From: Methanomicrobiales archaeon
Lineage (GTDB): Archaea; Halobacteriota; Methanomicrobia; Methanomicrobiales; JACTUA01
Direction: 5' to 3'
NCBI GenBank assembly: GCA_028678555.1
Contig: JAJRDF010000080.1
Span: 1-6,766 of the forward strand
Length of the DNA stretch: 6,766 nt
Part shown: piece by piece, positions 1-4,749 of the stretch
How the letters are laid out: each line of letters begins with the position of its first letter
How positions within the stretch are numbered: position 1 is the first letter of the stretch
Position numbers and translations under genes: made by a program
The notes under the pieces: generated by a model
Told to the model about the DNA's origin: nothing
The model's database searches: none
What the model saw: the letters and a program-made list of their open reading frames with translations, nothing else

Positions 1-36
1 CGAGTCTCATCCGGTGAGCGTCCCGGGGCGACCCGA

Positions 37-264
37 TCACCCTTCCTTCTCCTTCCCCGGCTCCACGATGGTCTTCACCCGGCCCACCCGGCCATCCGTG
101 AGCCGGACCTTGATCCCGTGGGGGTGGGAGCCGGACCCTGTCAGGATCTCCCGGACGGTACCCCGCACTGTCCTGCCGCTCCGCTGTTCACTCTTGGTGA
201 CAATATCAACCGTCATTCCCGGCCGGATTGCGGCACGGTTCCGGGAATCTTTTCCGGGTTCCAT
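37..264 (-). CDS. ywbE: YwbE family (DUF2196) small protein
   Basis: A 75-residue basic protein of the YwbE/DUF2196 family, which occurs in Firmicutes and methanogens; its biochemical role is not established. Family-typical blocks are visible: 'RPGMTVDIV' (residues 14-22) followed by 'KSEQRSG', and 'SHPHGIKVRL' with 'DGRVGRV' near residues 46-63. The length is normal for the family. The reading frame stays open upstream to 423, but I chose the ATG at 264 because a GGAGGA Shine-Dalgarno lies at 269-274, 4 nt before it, and the family homology begins just after it. The extra upstream residues look like translated leader. There is no signal peptide or membrane segment, so it should be cytoplasmic. 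The fold is probably a small beta-barrel, and nucleic-acid binding is possible, but that is inference. It lies 128 nt downstream of the Cache lipoprotein gene on the same strand and may be transcribed separately. Confidence 0.9.
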   Translation of the reverse strand: MEPGKDSRNRAAIRPGMTVDIVTKSEQRSGRTVRGTVREILTGSGSHPHGIKVRLTDGRVGRVKTIVEPGKEKEG

Positions 265-392
265 TGTGTCCTCCGTTGATCGCCCGGCCCTATACTTCTC
301 ACCTGGGTGTCGATACACCTCAATCGGTTGCTGATCATCATAGGTGTAAGGGAAGTGCCCGGCCCTCCTTCCCTGACACCTGTGGGAATCCT
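265..392. other. Intergenic gap with short inverted repeats
   Basis: This non-coding gap separates the Cache lipoprotein gene from ywbE. It holds a TATA-like TATAC at 291-295 (minus strand), about 29 nt before the ywbE ATG. That is close to a promoter position but hard to reconcile with a full Shine-Dalgarno in the transcript. It also holds a perfect 5-bp hairpin GGTGT-cgat-ACACC (306-319), two more GGTGT/ACACC copies (343-347 plus, 376-380 minus), and a 7-bp inverted repeat AGGGAAG/CTTCCCT (349-374). I cannot assign a function to these. Confidence 0.4.
349..374 (-). repeat. 7-bp inverted repeat downstream of lipoprotein gene
   Basis: AGGGAAG (349-355) and CTTCCCT (368-374) are perfect complements separated by a 12-nt GC-rich loop. 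The hairpin starts 19 nt after the stop of the Cache lipoprotein gene, which fits an mRNA 3'-end structure. No T-run follows on the minus strand, so it is not a standard archaeal terminator. Confidence 0.35.
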
Positions 393-1229
393 CTAGACCT
401 CGCGGGCCACCACGAGCCGCCATTCTGTCCCGTGGAGCCCGGTTGTTGCCCAGACCGCTTCCTTCCTGACAGGAGAACCACCGCCGCCCGGGGTGAACGT
501 GTATGTGCCGCTTCCCGTAGGTTCGACCGTTACCCGCGTGGCAAGCGCCACCAGCTCGGGGTAGTTGGCGAAGACCGGGTCCGTGAGCATATTACGGCCG
601 ACGAGATCGCCCGGATCGCGGTCATAGATCAGGCGCCCGTCGGTGTCGGTCGCCCAGGCCGTGTAAGGGGTGCCTGCGAGCTCGCGGTCGGCCTGGTCAG
701 CAAGCAACCGCTGCGGGTCGACCAGAACCGAGACCAGTCCCAGGTATACCCCCGTTTCATCCCTCACCGGCCACCGGATCGAGACAGCGTCGAACCCCTC
801 GGCTGCCGGAAAGACCGGGGACATGAGGGGCCTCTTCTCCTGCAGGGCCTGCCGGTTGTGGCTCTCGTTCCCGACATATACCCCGACCGCTCCCCAGTAC
901 TTCTCGGGCATCACGGCCGCGATCCTGCCTTCCGCCGAGATCGTAACGGCATCCTGCGCGAGCGGCAGGGAGGCCGTGAGCCGTGCCAGCGTGGCGTTCG
1001 CTTCCGGACCCGCGATGCCGGTGCGGCCGAGGTCCGCCGCTGACGATGCGAGGGCGCCATCCATCCCCTGCAGGGTGGTGTTCACACCGGTCGTGAACCG
1101 GTCGAGCGCGGCTGAAAGATCTGTGATCTTCGACCCTTCTTCGGGGCGGGTGCCAGGACCGGTGCAGCCGGCCGCAAGAATTACTGCCAGCATTCCTGTA
1201 ACAACCAGGAAGACAAACGCGGATCTCAT
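393..1229 (-). CDS. Cache-domain sensory lipoprotein
   Basis: A 278-residue predicted lipoprotein anchored on the outer face of the cytoplasmic membrane. Residues 1-22 form a signal peptide ending in the lipobox LAAGC, with Cys22 as lipidation site. A low-complexity TGPGTRPEEG spacer follows, then a helical stretch (about 35-90). Residues 95-278 look like a double Cache (PAS-like) extracellular ligand-binding region: 'GVYLGLVSVLVDP' (159-171), 'WATDTDGRLIYDRDP' (192-206), 'GRNMLTDPVF' (211-220) and the terminal 'WRLVV'. Cache modules usually sit in chemoreceptors or histidine kinases, but here no kinase, HAMP or methyl-accepting domain follows, so this is a stand-alone binding lipoprotein. 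Ligand and partner are unknown. The start is the only ATG that gives a complete signal peptide. There is no Shine-Dalgarno, and a TATA-like TTTATCAG about 26 nt upstream suggests a leaderless mRNA. The gene follows the cysteine-cluster gene by 40 nt on the same strand. Confidence 0.85.
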   Translation of the reverse strand: MRSAFVFLVVTGMLAVILAAGCTGPGTRPEEGSKITDLSAALDRFTTGVNTTLQGMDGALASSAADLGRTGIAGPEANATLARLTASLPLAQDAVTISAEGRIAAVMPEKYWGAVGVYVGNESHNRQALQEKRPLMSPVFPAAEGFDAVSIRWPVRDETGVYLGLVSVLVDPQRLLADQADRELAGTPYTAWATDTDGRLIYDRDPGDLVGRNMLTDPVFANYPELVALATRVTVEPTGSGTYTFTPGGGGSPVRKEAVWATTGLHGTEWRLVVAREV

Positions 1230-1250
1230 GCAGAGCGATGGGGATACCGG

Positions 1251-1258
1251 CTGATAAA
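1251..1258 (-). promoter_or_regulatory. Possible TATA box for leaderless lipoprotein mRNA
   Basis: On the minus strand this reads TTTATCAG and is centred about 26 nt before the ATG at 1229. That is the distance from an archaeal TATA box to a transcription start, so transcription could begin at or next to the start codon. The lack of any Shine-Dalgarno before that ATG supports this. The element is weak. Confidence 0.35.
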
Positions 1259-1269
1259 TGAGCCGGTTC

Positions 1270-1785
1270 TCAGGGATCTCCCCTGATCACCCGGTATCCG
1301 GCCTCACCGAGCACCAGTTCCACGCACAGGTCCCAGGCTGCGTCGCTCTCCTCTGAGATCGGCCCGATCCGTTCCTCCCAGAACCGCGCAAGTGAGGAGT
1401 CCTCAGCGCTCAGGTGCCGGCTCCCCATCACCCGCCCGGCCTGCCGTCCCTGCCGGTCCAGGATCAGGAGCCGCCAGCACTGGAACTCCCGGCAGATGTC
1501 CGGGCGCGTGGCATGCACGATGCAGCAGACCCGGTCGTGGGCCGGATCATCCCGGAGGAACGGGCACGCCTCCGGTTCCCTCTCAAAGATGCTCCGGTCA
1601 GGGAGAAGGTGGATCTTGTCCGGGTCCACGGTGACACGGGTCACGTCGCCCGAATACCGGTTTACGAGCGAGTACTCGAATTTCCCGTGGTCCTCCCGGA
1701 TGGAGTGGACCAGCCCCAGGTGGCTGCAGCACTCCCCGCAGATCCGGCACCGGAATGTCACCGTAACCCCCCCTGTACCCACCAT
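1270..1785 (-). CDS. YkgJ-type cysteine-cluster (CxxCxxCC) protein
   Basis: A 171-residue soluble protein of the YkgJ / PF03692 group, described as putative zinc- or iron-chelating. The N-terminal signature 'CRICGECCSHLG' (residues 13-24) carries C13, C16, C19 and C20. Further cysteines lie at 74 ('CPFL'), 87-88 ('CCIVH'), 98 and 103 ('DICREFQCW'), which is the usual arrangement for this family and enough to bind a metal or Fe-S cluster. No other domain is present and the physiological role is unknown; FliB-type lysine methylases carry a related domain, but the methylase context is absent here. I took the ATG at 1785 because GGAGGT (1797-1802) precedes it by 11 nt. An in-frame GTG at 1761, giving 'MTFRCRICGECC' and preceded by GGGGGG, is a serious alternative. 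It is transcribed divergently from the DUF2178-HTH operon, so its promoter may share the same AT-rich, operator-containing region. Confidence 0.85.
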   Translation of the reverse strand: MVGTGGVTVTFRCRICGECCSHLGLVHSIREDHGKFEYSLVNRYSGDVTRVTVDPDKIHLLPDRSIFEREPEACPFLRDDPAHDRVCCIVHATRPDICREFQCWRLLILDRQGRQAGRVMGSRHLSAEDSSLARFWEERIGPISEESDAAWDLCVELVLGEAGYRVIRGDP

Positions 1786-1796
1786 GTTCTGCCCTG

Positions 1797-1802
1797 ACCT
1801 CC
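1797..1802 (-). promoter_or_regulatory. Shine-Dalgarno for cysteine-cluster gene
   Basis: The minus strand reads GGAGGT here, 11 nt before the ATG at 1785. The match is strong but the spacer is long, so it only moderately favours this start over the GTG at 1761. Confidence 0.5.
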
Positions 1803-1810
1803 CTGATAAT

Positions 1811-1833
1811 CCCTCCGCAAACAGTGCGGAAGG
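1811..1833. repeat. Hairpin in divergent intergenic region
   Basis: TCCGCA (1814-1819) and TGCGGA (1825-1830) form a perfect 6-bp stem around a 5-nt loop. CC/GG extends it by two pairs across one C-A mismatch. It lies between the divergent cysteine-cluster and DUF2178 genes. If the minus-strand gene uses the AT-rich block near 1848 as its TATA region, the hairpin would be in its 5' leader, a few nucleotides ahead of the Shine-Dalgarno. A second protein-binding site is equally possible. Confidence 0.45.
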
Positions 1834-1843
1834 GCACGGTATC

Positions 1844-1852
1844 TATTATATA
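1844..1852 (+). promoter_or_regulatory. TATA box of the DUF2178-HTH operon
   Basis: TATTATATA in an otherwise GC-rich sequence, centred about 38 nt before the ATG at 1886. The expected transcription start is near 1873, leaving a leader of about 13 nt with GGTGA (1878-1882) as ribosome binding site, 3 nt before the ATG. The sequence is nearly symmetrical, so it could also drive the divergent gene ending at 1270. Confidence 0.65.
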
Positions 1853-1875
1853 CAAAATGTATAGCATATTATACA
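1849..1875. promoter_or_regulatory. Operator copy 1 (TGTATA-N6-TATACA)
   Basis: Three half-sites are seen: TATACA (1849-1854), TGTATA (1858-1863) and TATACA (1870-1875). Adjacent ones form two perfect dyads, with 3-nt and 6-nt spacers. The 23 bp at 1853-1875 recur at 2665-2687 with 20 of 23 identities. The element begins at the TATA box and reaches the predicted transcription start, the classical place for an archaeal repressor that blocks RNA polymerase. The likely ligand is the HTH protein encoded at 2334-2543, by inference from proximity and the shared site. Confidence 0.65.
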
Positions 1876-1885
1876 GCGGTGAACG

Positions 1886-2350
1886 ATGAAGCGGAACACC
1901 TTCTATCTCATCCTCGGCCTCGTCATCCTCCTGGAGGTGGGGGTCTTCTGGTGGGCGGTGGAGATCCACAACGCCCTCCTCTCCCCCGTGGCCTTCATCC
2001 TCGGGGTGGTGGCGATCTACGTCGCCCGGAGCAGGGTCGGGGAGATCATCGAGGATGAACGGACCGGGCTCATCACCCAGAAAGCAGCGCTCCGTACCTT
2101 CCAGGTCTTCTGGGTGGTCTTCTTTGCGGTGAACCTGGGGATGGCGATCATCGGCCTGGGGCCGCCCGGTTTTCCCCGCCCGCCGATGCGGCCTCCGCGT
2201 TCGGATGAGGGACTGCCCTTCAATCTCCTCGGCCGGTACGCGGTGGTCCAGCTGGTGCTCCTCGGCCTGATGATCCTCCTGTACGTTGGGTTCAGGATCT
2301 ACTACGCACGGAAGTACGGGGACTGGGACTCCGATGAAGAACAGAGTTAA
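1886..2350 (+). CDS. DUF2178-type four-helix membrane protein
   Basis: A 154-residue integral membrane protein resembling the DUF2178 family of archaeal and bacterial membrane proteins, which often lies beside small HTH regulators. Four hydrophobic segments are visible at about 6-26, 30-48, 72-92 and 116-138. By the positive-inside rule both ends are cytoplasmic. The cytoplasmic loop between helices 2 and 3 carries the conserved-looking 'IIEDERTGLITQKAA' (residues 54-68), typical of the family. The outer loop (93-115) is proline- and arginine-rich ('GPPGFPRPPMRPPRS'). The C-terminal tail ends in acidic 'DWDSDEEQS'. The function is unknown; I infer a membrane sensor or inhibitor partner for the regulator whose gene it overlaps by 17 nt. 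The start is fixed by GGTGA 3 nt upstream and by its position just after the operator. It is the first gene of the unit. Confidence 0.8.
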   Translation: MKRNTFYLILGLVILLEVGVFWWAVEIHNALLSPVAFILGVVAIYVARSRVGEIIEDERTGLITQKAALRTFQVFWVVFFAVNLGMAIIGLGPPGFPRPPMRPPRSDEGLPFNLLGRYAVVQLVLLGLMILLYVGFRIYYARKYGDWDSDEEQS

Positions 2351-2543
2351 GGTCTTCCGGGCGATGCATGATCTCACCCAGGAGCAGCTGGCCGATACCC
2401 TGGGTGTGACCCGCCAGACGATCCTGGCCATCGAGAAAGGCAAATACGATCCCTCCCTGGAACTGGCCTTCCGTATGGCCCGCCACTTCAAGGTCTCCAT
2501 CGAGGAGATCTTCCTGTGGGAGGAACAGGCGGAAGGGACCTGA
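2334..2543 (+). CDS. Cro/XRE-family HTH transcriptional regulator
   Basis: A 69-residue DNA-binding protein that is essentially one helix-turn-helix domain. 'LTQEQLADTLGVTRQTILAIEKGKYDPSL' type features span residues 14-42: helix 2 'QEQLADTLG', recognition helix 'TRQTILAIEKG', followed by 'SLELAFRMARHFKVSIEEIF' (41-60). This is the compact Cro-like type common in bacteria and archaea, which binds palindromic DNA as a dimer and has no ligand domain. The start is the ATG at 2334, where homology begins ('MKNRVKVFRA'). The gene overlaps the end of the DUF2178 gene by 17 nt, so translation is probably coupled. Two near-identical dyads near the start of its own operon and of the downstream exporter operon are the obvious target sites. 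Whether it represses or activates is not visible; the operator's position between TATA box and start suggests repression. Confidence 0.92.
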   Translation: MKNRVKVFRAMHDLTQEQLADTLGVTRQTILAIEKGKYDPSLELAFRMARHFKVSIEEIFLWEEQAEGT

Positions 2544-2549
2544 CCCTGC

Positions 2550-2569
2550 GGTGATACGGCGGTATCATC
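2550..2569. repeat. Stem-loop after the HTH gene
   Basis: GGTGATAC (2550-2557) pairs with GTATCATC (2562-2569) around a GGCG loop, giving 8 pairs including one G-T wobble. It starts 7 nt after the regulator stop codon. No T-run follows, so it may protect or shape the mRNA 3' end rather than terminate. The sequence is unlike the TGTATA operators. Confidence 0.45.
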
Positions 2570-2654
2570 ACCCCTGCCCCGGTGGCTGTCAGACCAGGGA
2601 GAGCGGAAGCCTTTCCCACCCGCGAAATGTCCTGATCTGGTGACTGTTGGTAAT

Positions 2655-2663
2655 CTTTATATA
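2655..2663 (+). promoter_or_regulatory. TATA box of the exporter operon
   Basis: CTTTATATA directly upstream of operator copy 2, in the same relative position as the TATA box of the DUF2178-HTH operon. The expected transcription start is near 2685, which leaves an unusually long leader of about 70 nt before the ATG at 2755. Confidence 0.65.
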
Positions 2664-2664
2664 A

Positions 2665-2687
2665 CAAAATGTATAACATACTTTACA
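2665..2687. promoter_or_regulatory. Operator copy 2 (TGTATA-N6-TTTACA)
   Basis: This 23-bp block matches 1853-1875 at 20 positions. It contains TGTATA (2670-2675) and TTTACA (2682-2687), the same dyad with one mismatch; the left outer half-site is also degraded. It lies just downstream of the TATA box and reaches the predicted start site, as in copy 1. The weaker symmetry suggests lower affinity than copy 1, so the exporter could be derepressed before the regulator operon. Confidence 0.65.
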
Positions 2688-2754
2688 CAAGTAGGAATAC
2701 CCGCAGGGGATCCGGGGAATCTTGCCCCCCCTCGGAGGAGACAGGAAAAAGACC

Positions 2755-4059
2755 ATGAAACCGACTCGCATGGTACTGGGAATCGCCATCGTCGTCTGGA
2801 CCATGGCGGTCATTCTGGTCCCGGCCGCACGGGCCGCGACCACATCAGAAGCTACACCGGAATCACTGATCGACGTGACGGGCATCACCCTCAGCCCTGA
2901 GGTGTTCATGCGCGGGGATACGGGGACGGTAACAGTAGAGATAGAAAATACCGGTGAATCTGCCGTATCCATCGGACGGGCCAAGCTGTTTGCCCCCAGC
3001 GGGATCACGGTGACGAACTATAAAATCTACGACACGGTCGGGACCCTTGGGCCGGGGCACTCCATGTCCTTCACCTATTCCGTCAGGGTGAACGCTCCGG
3101 ACGGGATCTATTACCCGGAATTCTACCTTGACTTTGTCACCGGGGGGAGCCTCCGGCAGAGCTTCCCGCTGAAGGTGGACTGTACCGATATCCAGGTCTC
3201 GGTCTTGGACGCGCCGGACCGGTATGCGACTGACAGCAAGAATACAATTTCCCTCTCTCTTGGCAATCCCCGGGTGACCAGCGTGAGCGGGGTCATGGTC
3301 ACCCTTGCTGGGGATCATCTCAAGACCACCCAGAACTCCGCATTCCTGGGCACCCTCCAGCCGGATGCCGAGAAGAATGCCACCTTCGAGATCACACCGT
3401 CGGAAGACACCCAGGTCATCTTCAATGTCTCCTACCGGAATGGGATGAACGCCCACTTTACGACGCTCTCCCTCCCGGTCACTGTTGGGGGGAAGAGCAT
3501 GGCGGCTGATCTTGTGGTGAATAACATAGAGGTCACCCAGACCAGCAGCGCGATCAAGGTGACGGGAGATGTAACCAACGCCGGCCTGGAGGACGCCTAC
3601 TCGATCCAGGTCACGGTTGGCTCACCGGCAAAACCGGTGGATCCTTACCCGGTCGATGTGATTGGGGCGCTGGAACCCGATGATTTCTCCAGCTTTGAGG
3701 TGACGTTCCAGGCACAGGGGACGTCCTCGGTGCCCCTGATCGTGGAGTACCGGGATGATGAGGGAACGATCCTGGAGAAAACCACGACTATCTCCCTTGT
3801 CGGTGGAGCAGGCCTGGGGGGGAACTCCTCGGCAACCCGTACCTCAGGATCCAACCCGGGCTTCCAGGGAGGTCCCCCGGGCAGTACTGGCAGTCGCAAC
3901 CGGATGGGACCGTTCGGGTCTTTCGGATCCGGATTTTCCCAGATCCCGTTCCTGCAGATTGCCCTAATAGGCCTTGTGGCTGTCGTTGCGCTTGTCGCAT
4001 GGCGGAAGGGATATCTGGGGAAGATCCGGAACCGGTTCAGCGGCCGATCCCGGAAGTGA
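2755..4059 (+). CDS. Secreted, membrane-anchored Ig-like repeat protein (COG1361-like)
   Basis: A 434-residue surface protein resembling the COG1361 'S-layer-like' group of archaeal proteins. Residues 1-27 form a signal peptide with an A-x-A cleavage site ('ARA'). Three beta-sandwich-like repeats of about 100 residues follow (about 39-142, 146-246, 250-349), each with the 'V.V.I.N.G' and 'LGTL.P' or 'GALEP' patterns of CARDB/NEW3-like Ig folds. A Gly/Ser/Pro-rich linker (350-396, including 'GGPPGS') leads to one transmembrane helix (398-416) and a basic cytoplasmic tail. The bulk therefore lies outside the membrane. It precedes the ABC exporter genes and is probably co-transcribed with them, 9 nt before the ATPase gene; I infer an extracellular adaptor or substrate-delivery role like MacA, though it shares no MacA motifs. 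The start at 2755 was chosen for the signal peptide and AGGA at 2743-2746; an upstream in-frame TTG (2722) is unlikely. Confidence 0.85.
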   Translation: MKPTRMVLGIAIVVWTMAVILVPAARAATTSEATPESLIDVTGITLSPEVFMRGDTGTVTVEIENTGESAVSIGRAKLFAPSGITVTNYKIYDTVGTLGPGHSMSFTYSVRVNAPDGIYYPEFYLDFVTGGSLRQSFPLKVDCTDIQVSVLDAPDRYATDSKNTISLSLGNPRVTSVSGVMVTLAGDHLKTTQNSAFLGTLQPDAEKNATFEITPSEDTQVIFNVSYRNGMNAHFTTLSLPVTVGGKSMAADLVVNNIEVTQTSSAIKVTGDVTNAGLEDAYSIQVTVGSPAKPVDPYPVDVIGALEPDDFSSFEVTFQAQGTSSVPLIVEYRDDEGTILEKTTTISLVGGAGLGGNSSATRTSGSNPGFQGGPPGSTGSRNRMGPFGSFGSGFSQIPFLQIALIGLVAVVALVAWRKGYLGKIRNRFSGRSRK

Positions 4060-4068
4060 GGCGGGGGG

Positions 4069-4749
4069 ATGCAGGCGAAGTCGCGGCCGGTCATCACCCT
4101 TGACCGTGTGACTAAGGTCTACCCTCTCCAGTCGGGCGACGTGACAGCCCTCAACAAAATCTCGCTCTCCATCAACGAAGGGGAGTTCGTGGCCATCATG
4201 GGCCCCTCGGGATCAGGCAAGTCCACGCTCCTCAACCAGATCGGGTGCCTGGACGTTCCCACGTCGGGTACCCTCACTCTCGCGGGACGGGAAGTGGGGG
4301 CCATGAATGACCGGGAGCTGACCGATCTCCGTCTCACCACCATCGGCTACATCTTCCAGAAATTCAACCTGATCCCCCTCCTCACCGCTTACGAGAACGT
4401 GGAATACCCCTACCTGATGAAGCACCGGAAGAACGATGACACGGGCCACGTGCGTCATCTCCTGGATCAGCTGGGGATCGACGAGGCCCTCTCGGCCCAC
4501 AAGCCCCCCCAGCTCTCCGGGGGGCAGCAGCAGCGGGTGGCCATCGCACGGGCCCTCGTGAACGACCCGGCGATCCTTCTCTGCGACGAACCGACGGGAA
4601 ACCTGGACTCGCAGACCGGGATCCAGATCATGGAGGTGCTGGCGCAACTGAACCGGAGGGGCCGCACGATCATCATGGTAACGCATGAACGCGATATCGC
4701 CGCGTACGCAGAGCGGACCATCACGATCCGGGACGGGAGGGTGGCATGA
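4069..4749 (+). CDS. ABC transporter ATP-binding protein (MacB/LolD type)
   Basis: A 226-residue nucleotide-binding subunit that hydrolyses ATP at the cytoplasmic face to drive the permease encoded next. All motifs are intact: Walker A 'GPSGSGKST' (45-53), Q-loop Gln97 in 'FQKFNL', signature 'LSGGQQQRVAIARAL' (149-163), Walker B 'ILLCDEPTGNLD' (169-180) and the switch histidine His206 in 'VTHE'. 'PTSGTL', 'IFQKFNLIPLLTAYENV' and 'DEPTGNLDS' are typical of the MacB/LolD/FtsE (type VII) class rather than of importers or lipid flippases. The length is normal. The ATG at 4069 has a G-rich ribosome binding site (GAGG at 4058-4061) overlapping the stop of the preceding gene. The last codons overlap the permease start by 4 nt (ATGA), indicating translational coupling and a fixed complex. 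The transported substrate cannot be read from the sequence. Confidence 0.97.
   Translation: MQAKSRPVITLDRVTKVYPLQSGDVTALNKISLSINEGEFVAIMGPSGSGKSTLLNQIGCLDVPTSGTLTLAGREVGAMNDRELTDLRLTTIGYIFQKFNLIPLLTAYENVEYPYLMKHRKNDDTGHVRHLLDQLGIDEALSAHKPPQLSGGQQQRVAIARALVNDPAILLCDEPTGNLDSQTGIQIMEVLAQLNRRGRTIIMVTHERDIAAYAERTITIRDGRVA

Noticed and set aside
1..36. Possible start of a further minus-strand gene (CAT at 8-10)
   Set aside because: Only three codons are inside the window and there is no convincing ribosome binding site, so it cannot be supported.
265..423. Upstream extension of the YwbE protein to an ATG at 423
   Set aside because: The extension overlaps the end of the lipoprotein gene, shows no family similarity, and a good Shine-Dalgarno stands before the ATG at 264.
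228..1043. A 271-codon open frame on the plus strand
   Set aside because: It is antisense to the Cache lipoprotein, which has a lipobox and domain motifs; the plus-strand translation is rich in Arg, Pro and Cys with no family resemblance.
2286..2333. 16-residue N-terminal extension of the HTH protein
   Set aside because: It is Gly/Ser/Thr-rich, lies within the DUF2178 coding region, and the HTH family begins at the ATG at 2334.
1598..2500. A 300-codon open frame on the minus strand
   Set aside because: It runs antisense through the DUF2178 and HTH genes, the operator and the cysteine-cluster gene start, has no recognisable domain and a charged low-complexity composition. It is a by-product of GC-rich codon use.
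4213..4686. Minus-strand frame across the ABC ATPase gene
   Set aside because: It is antisense to an ATPase with every catalytic motif intact; no independent coding signs.
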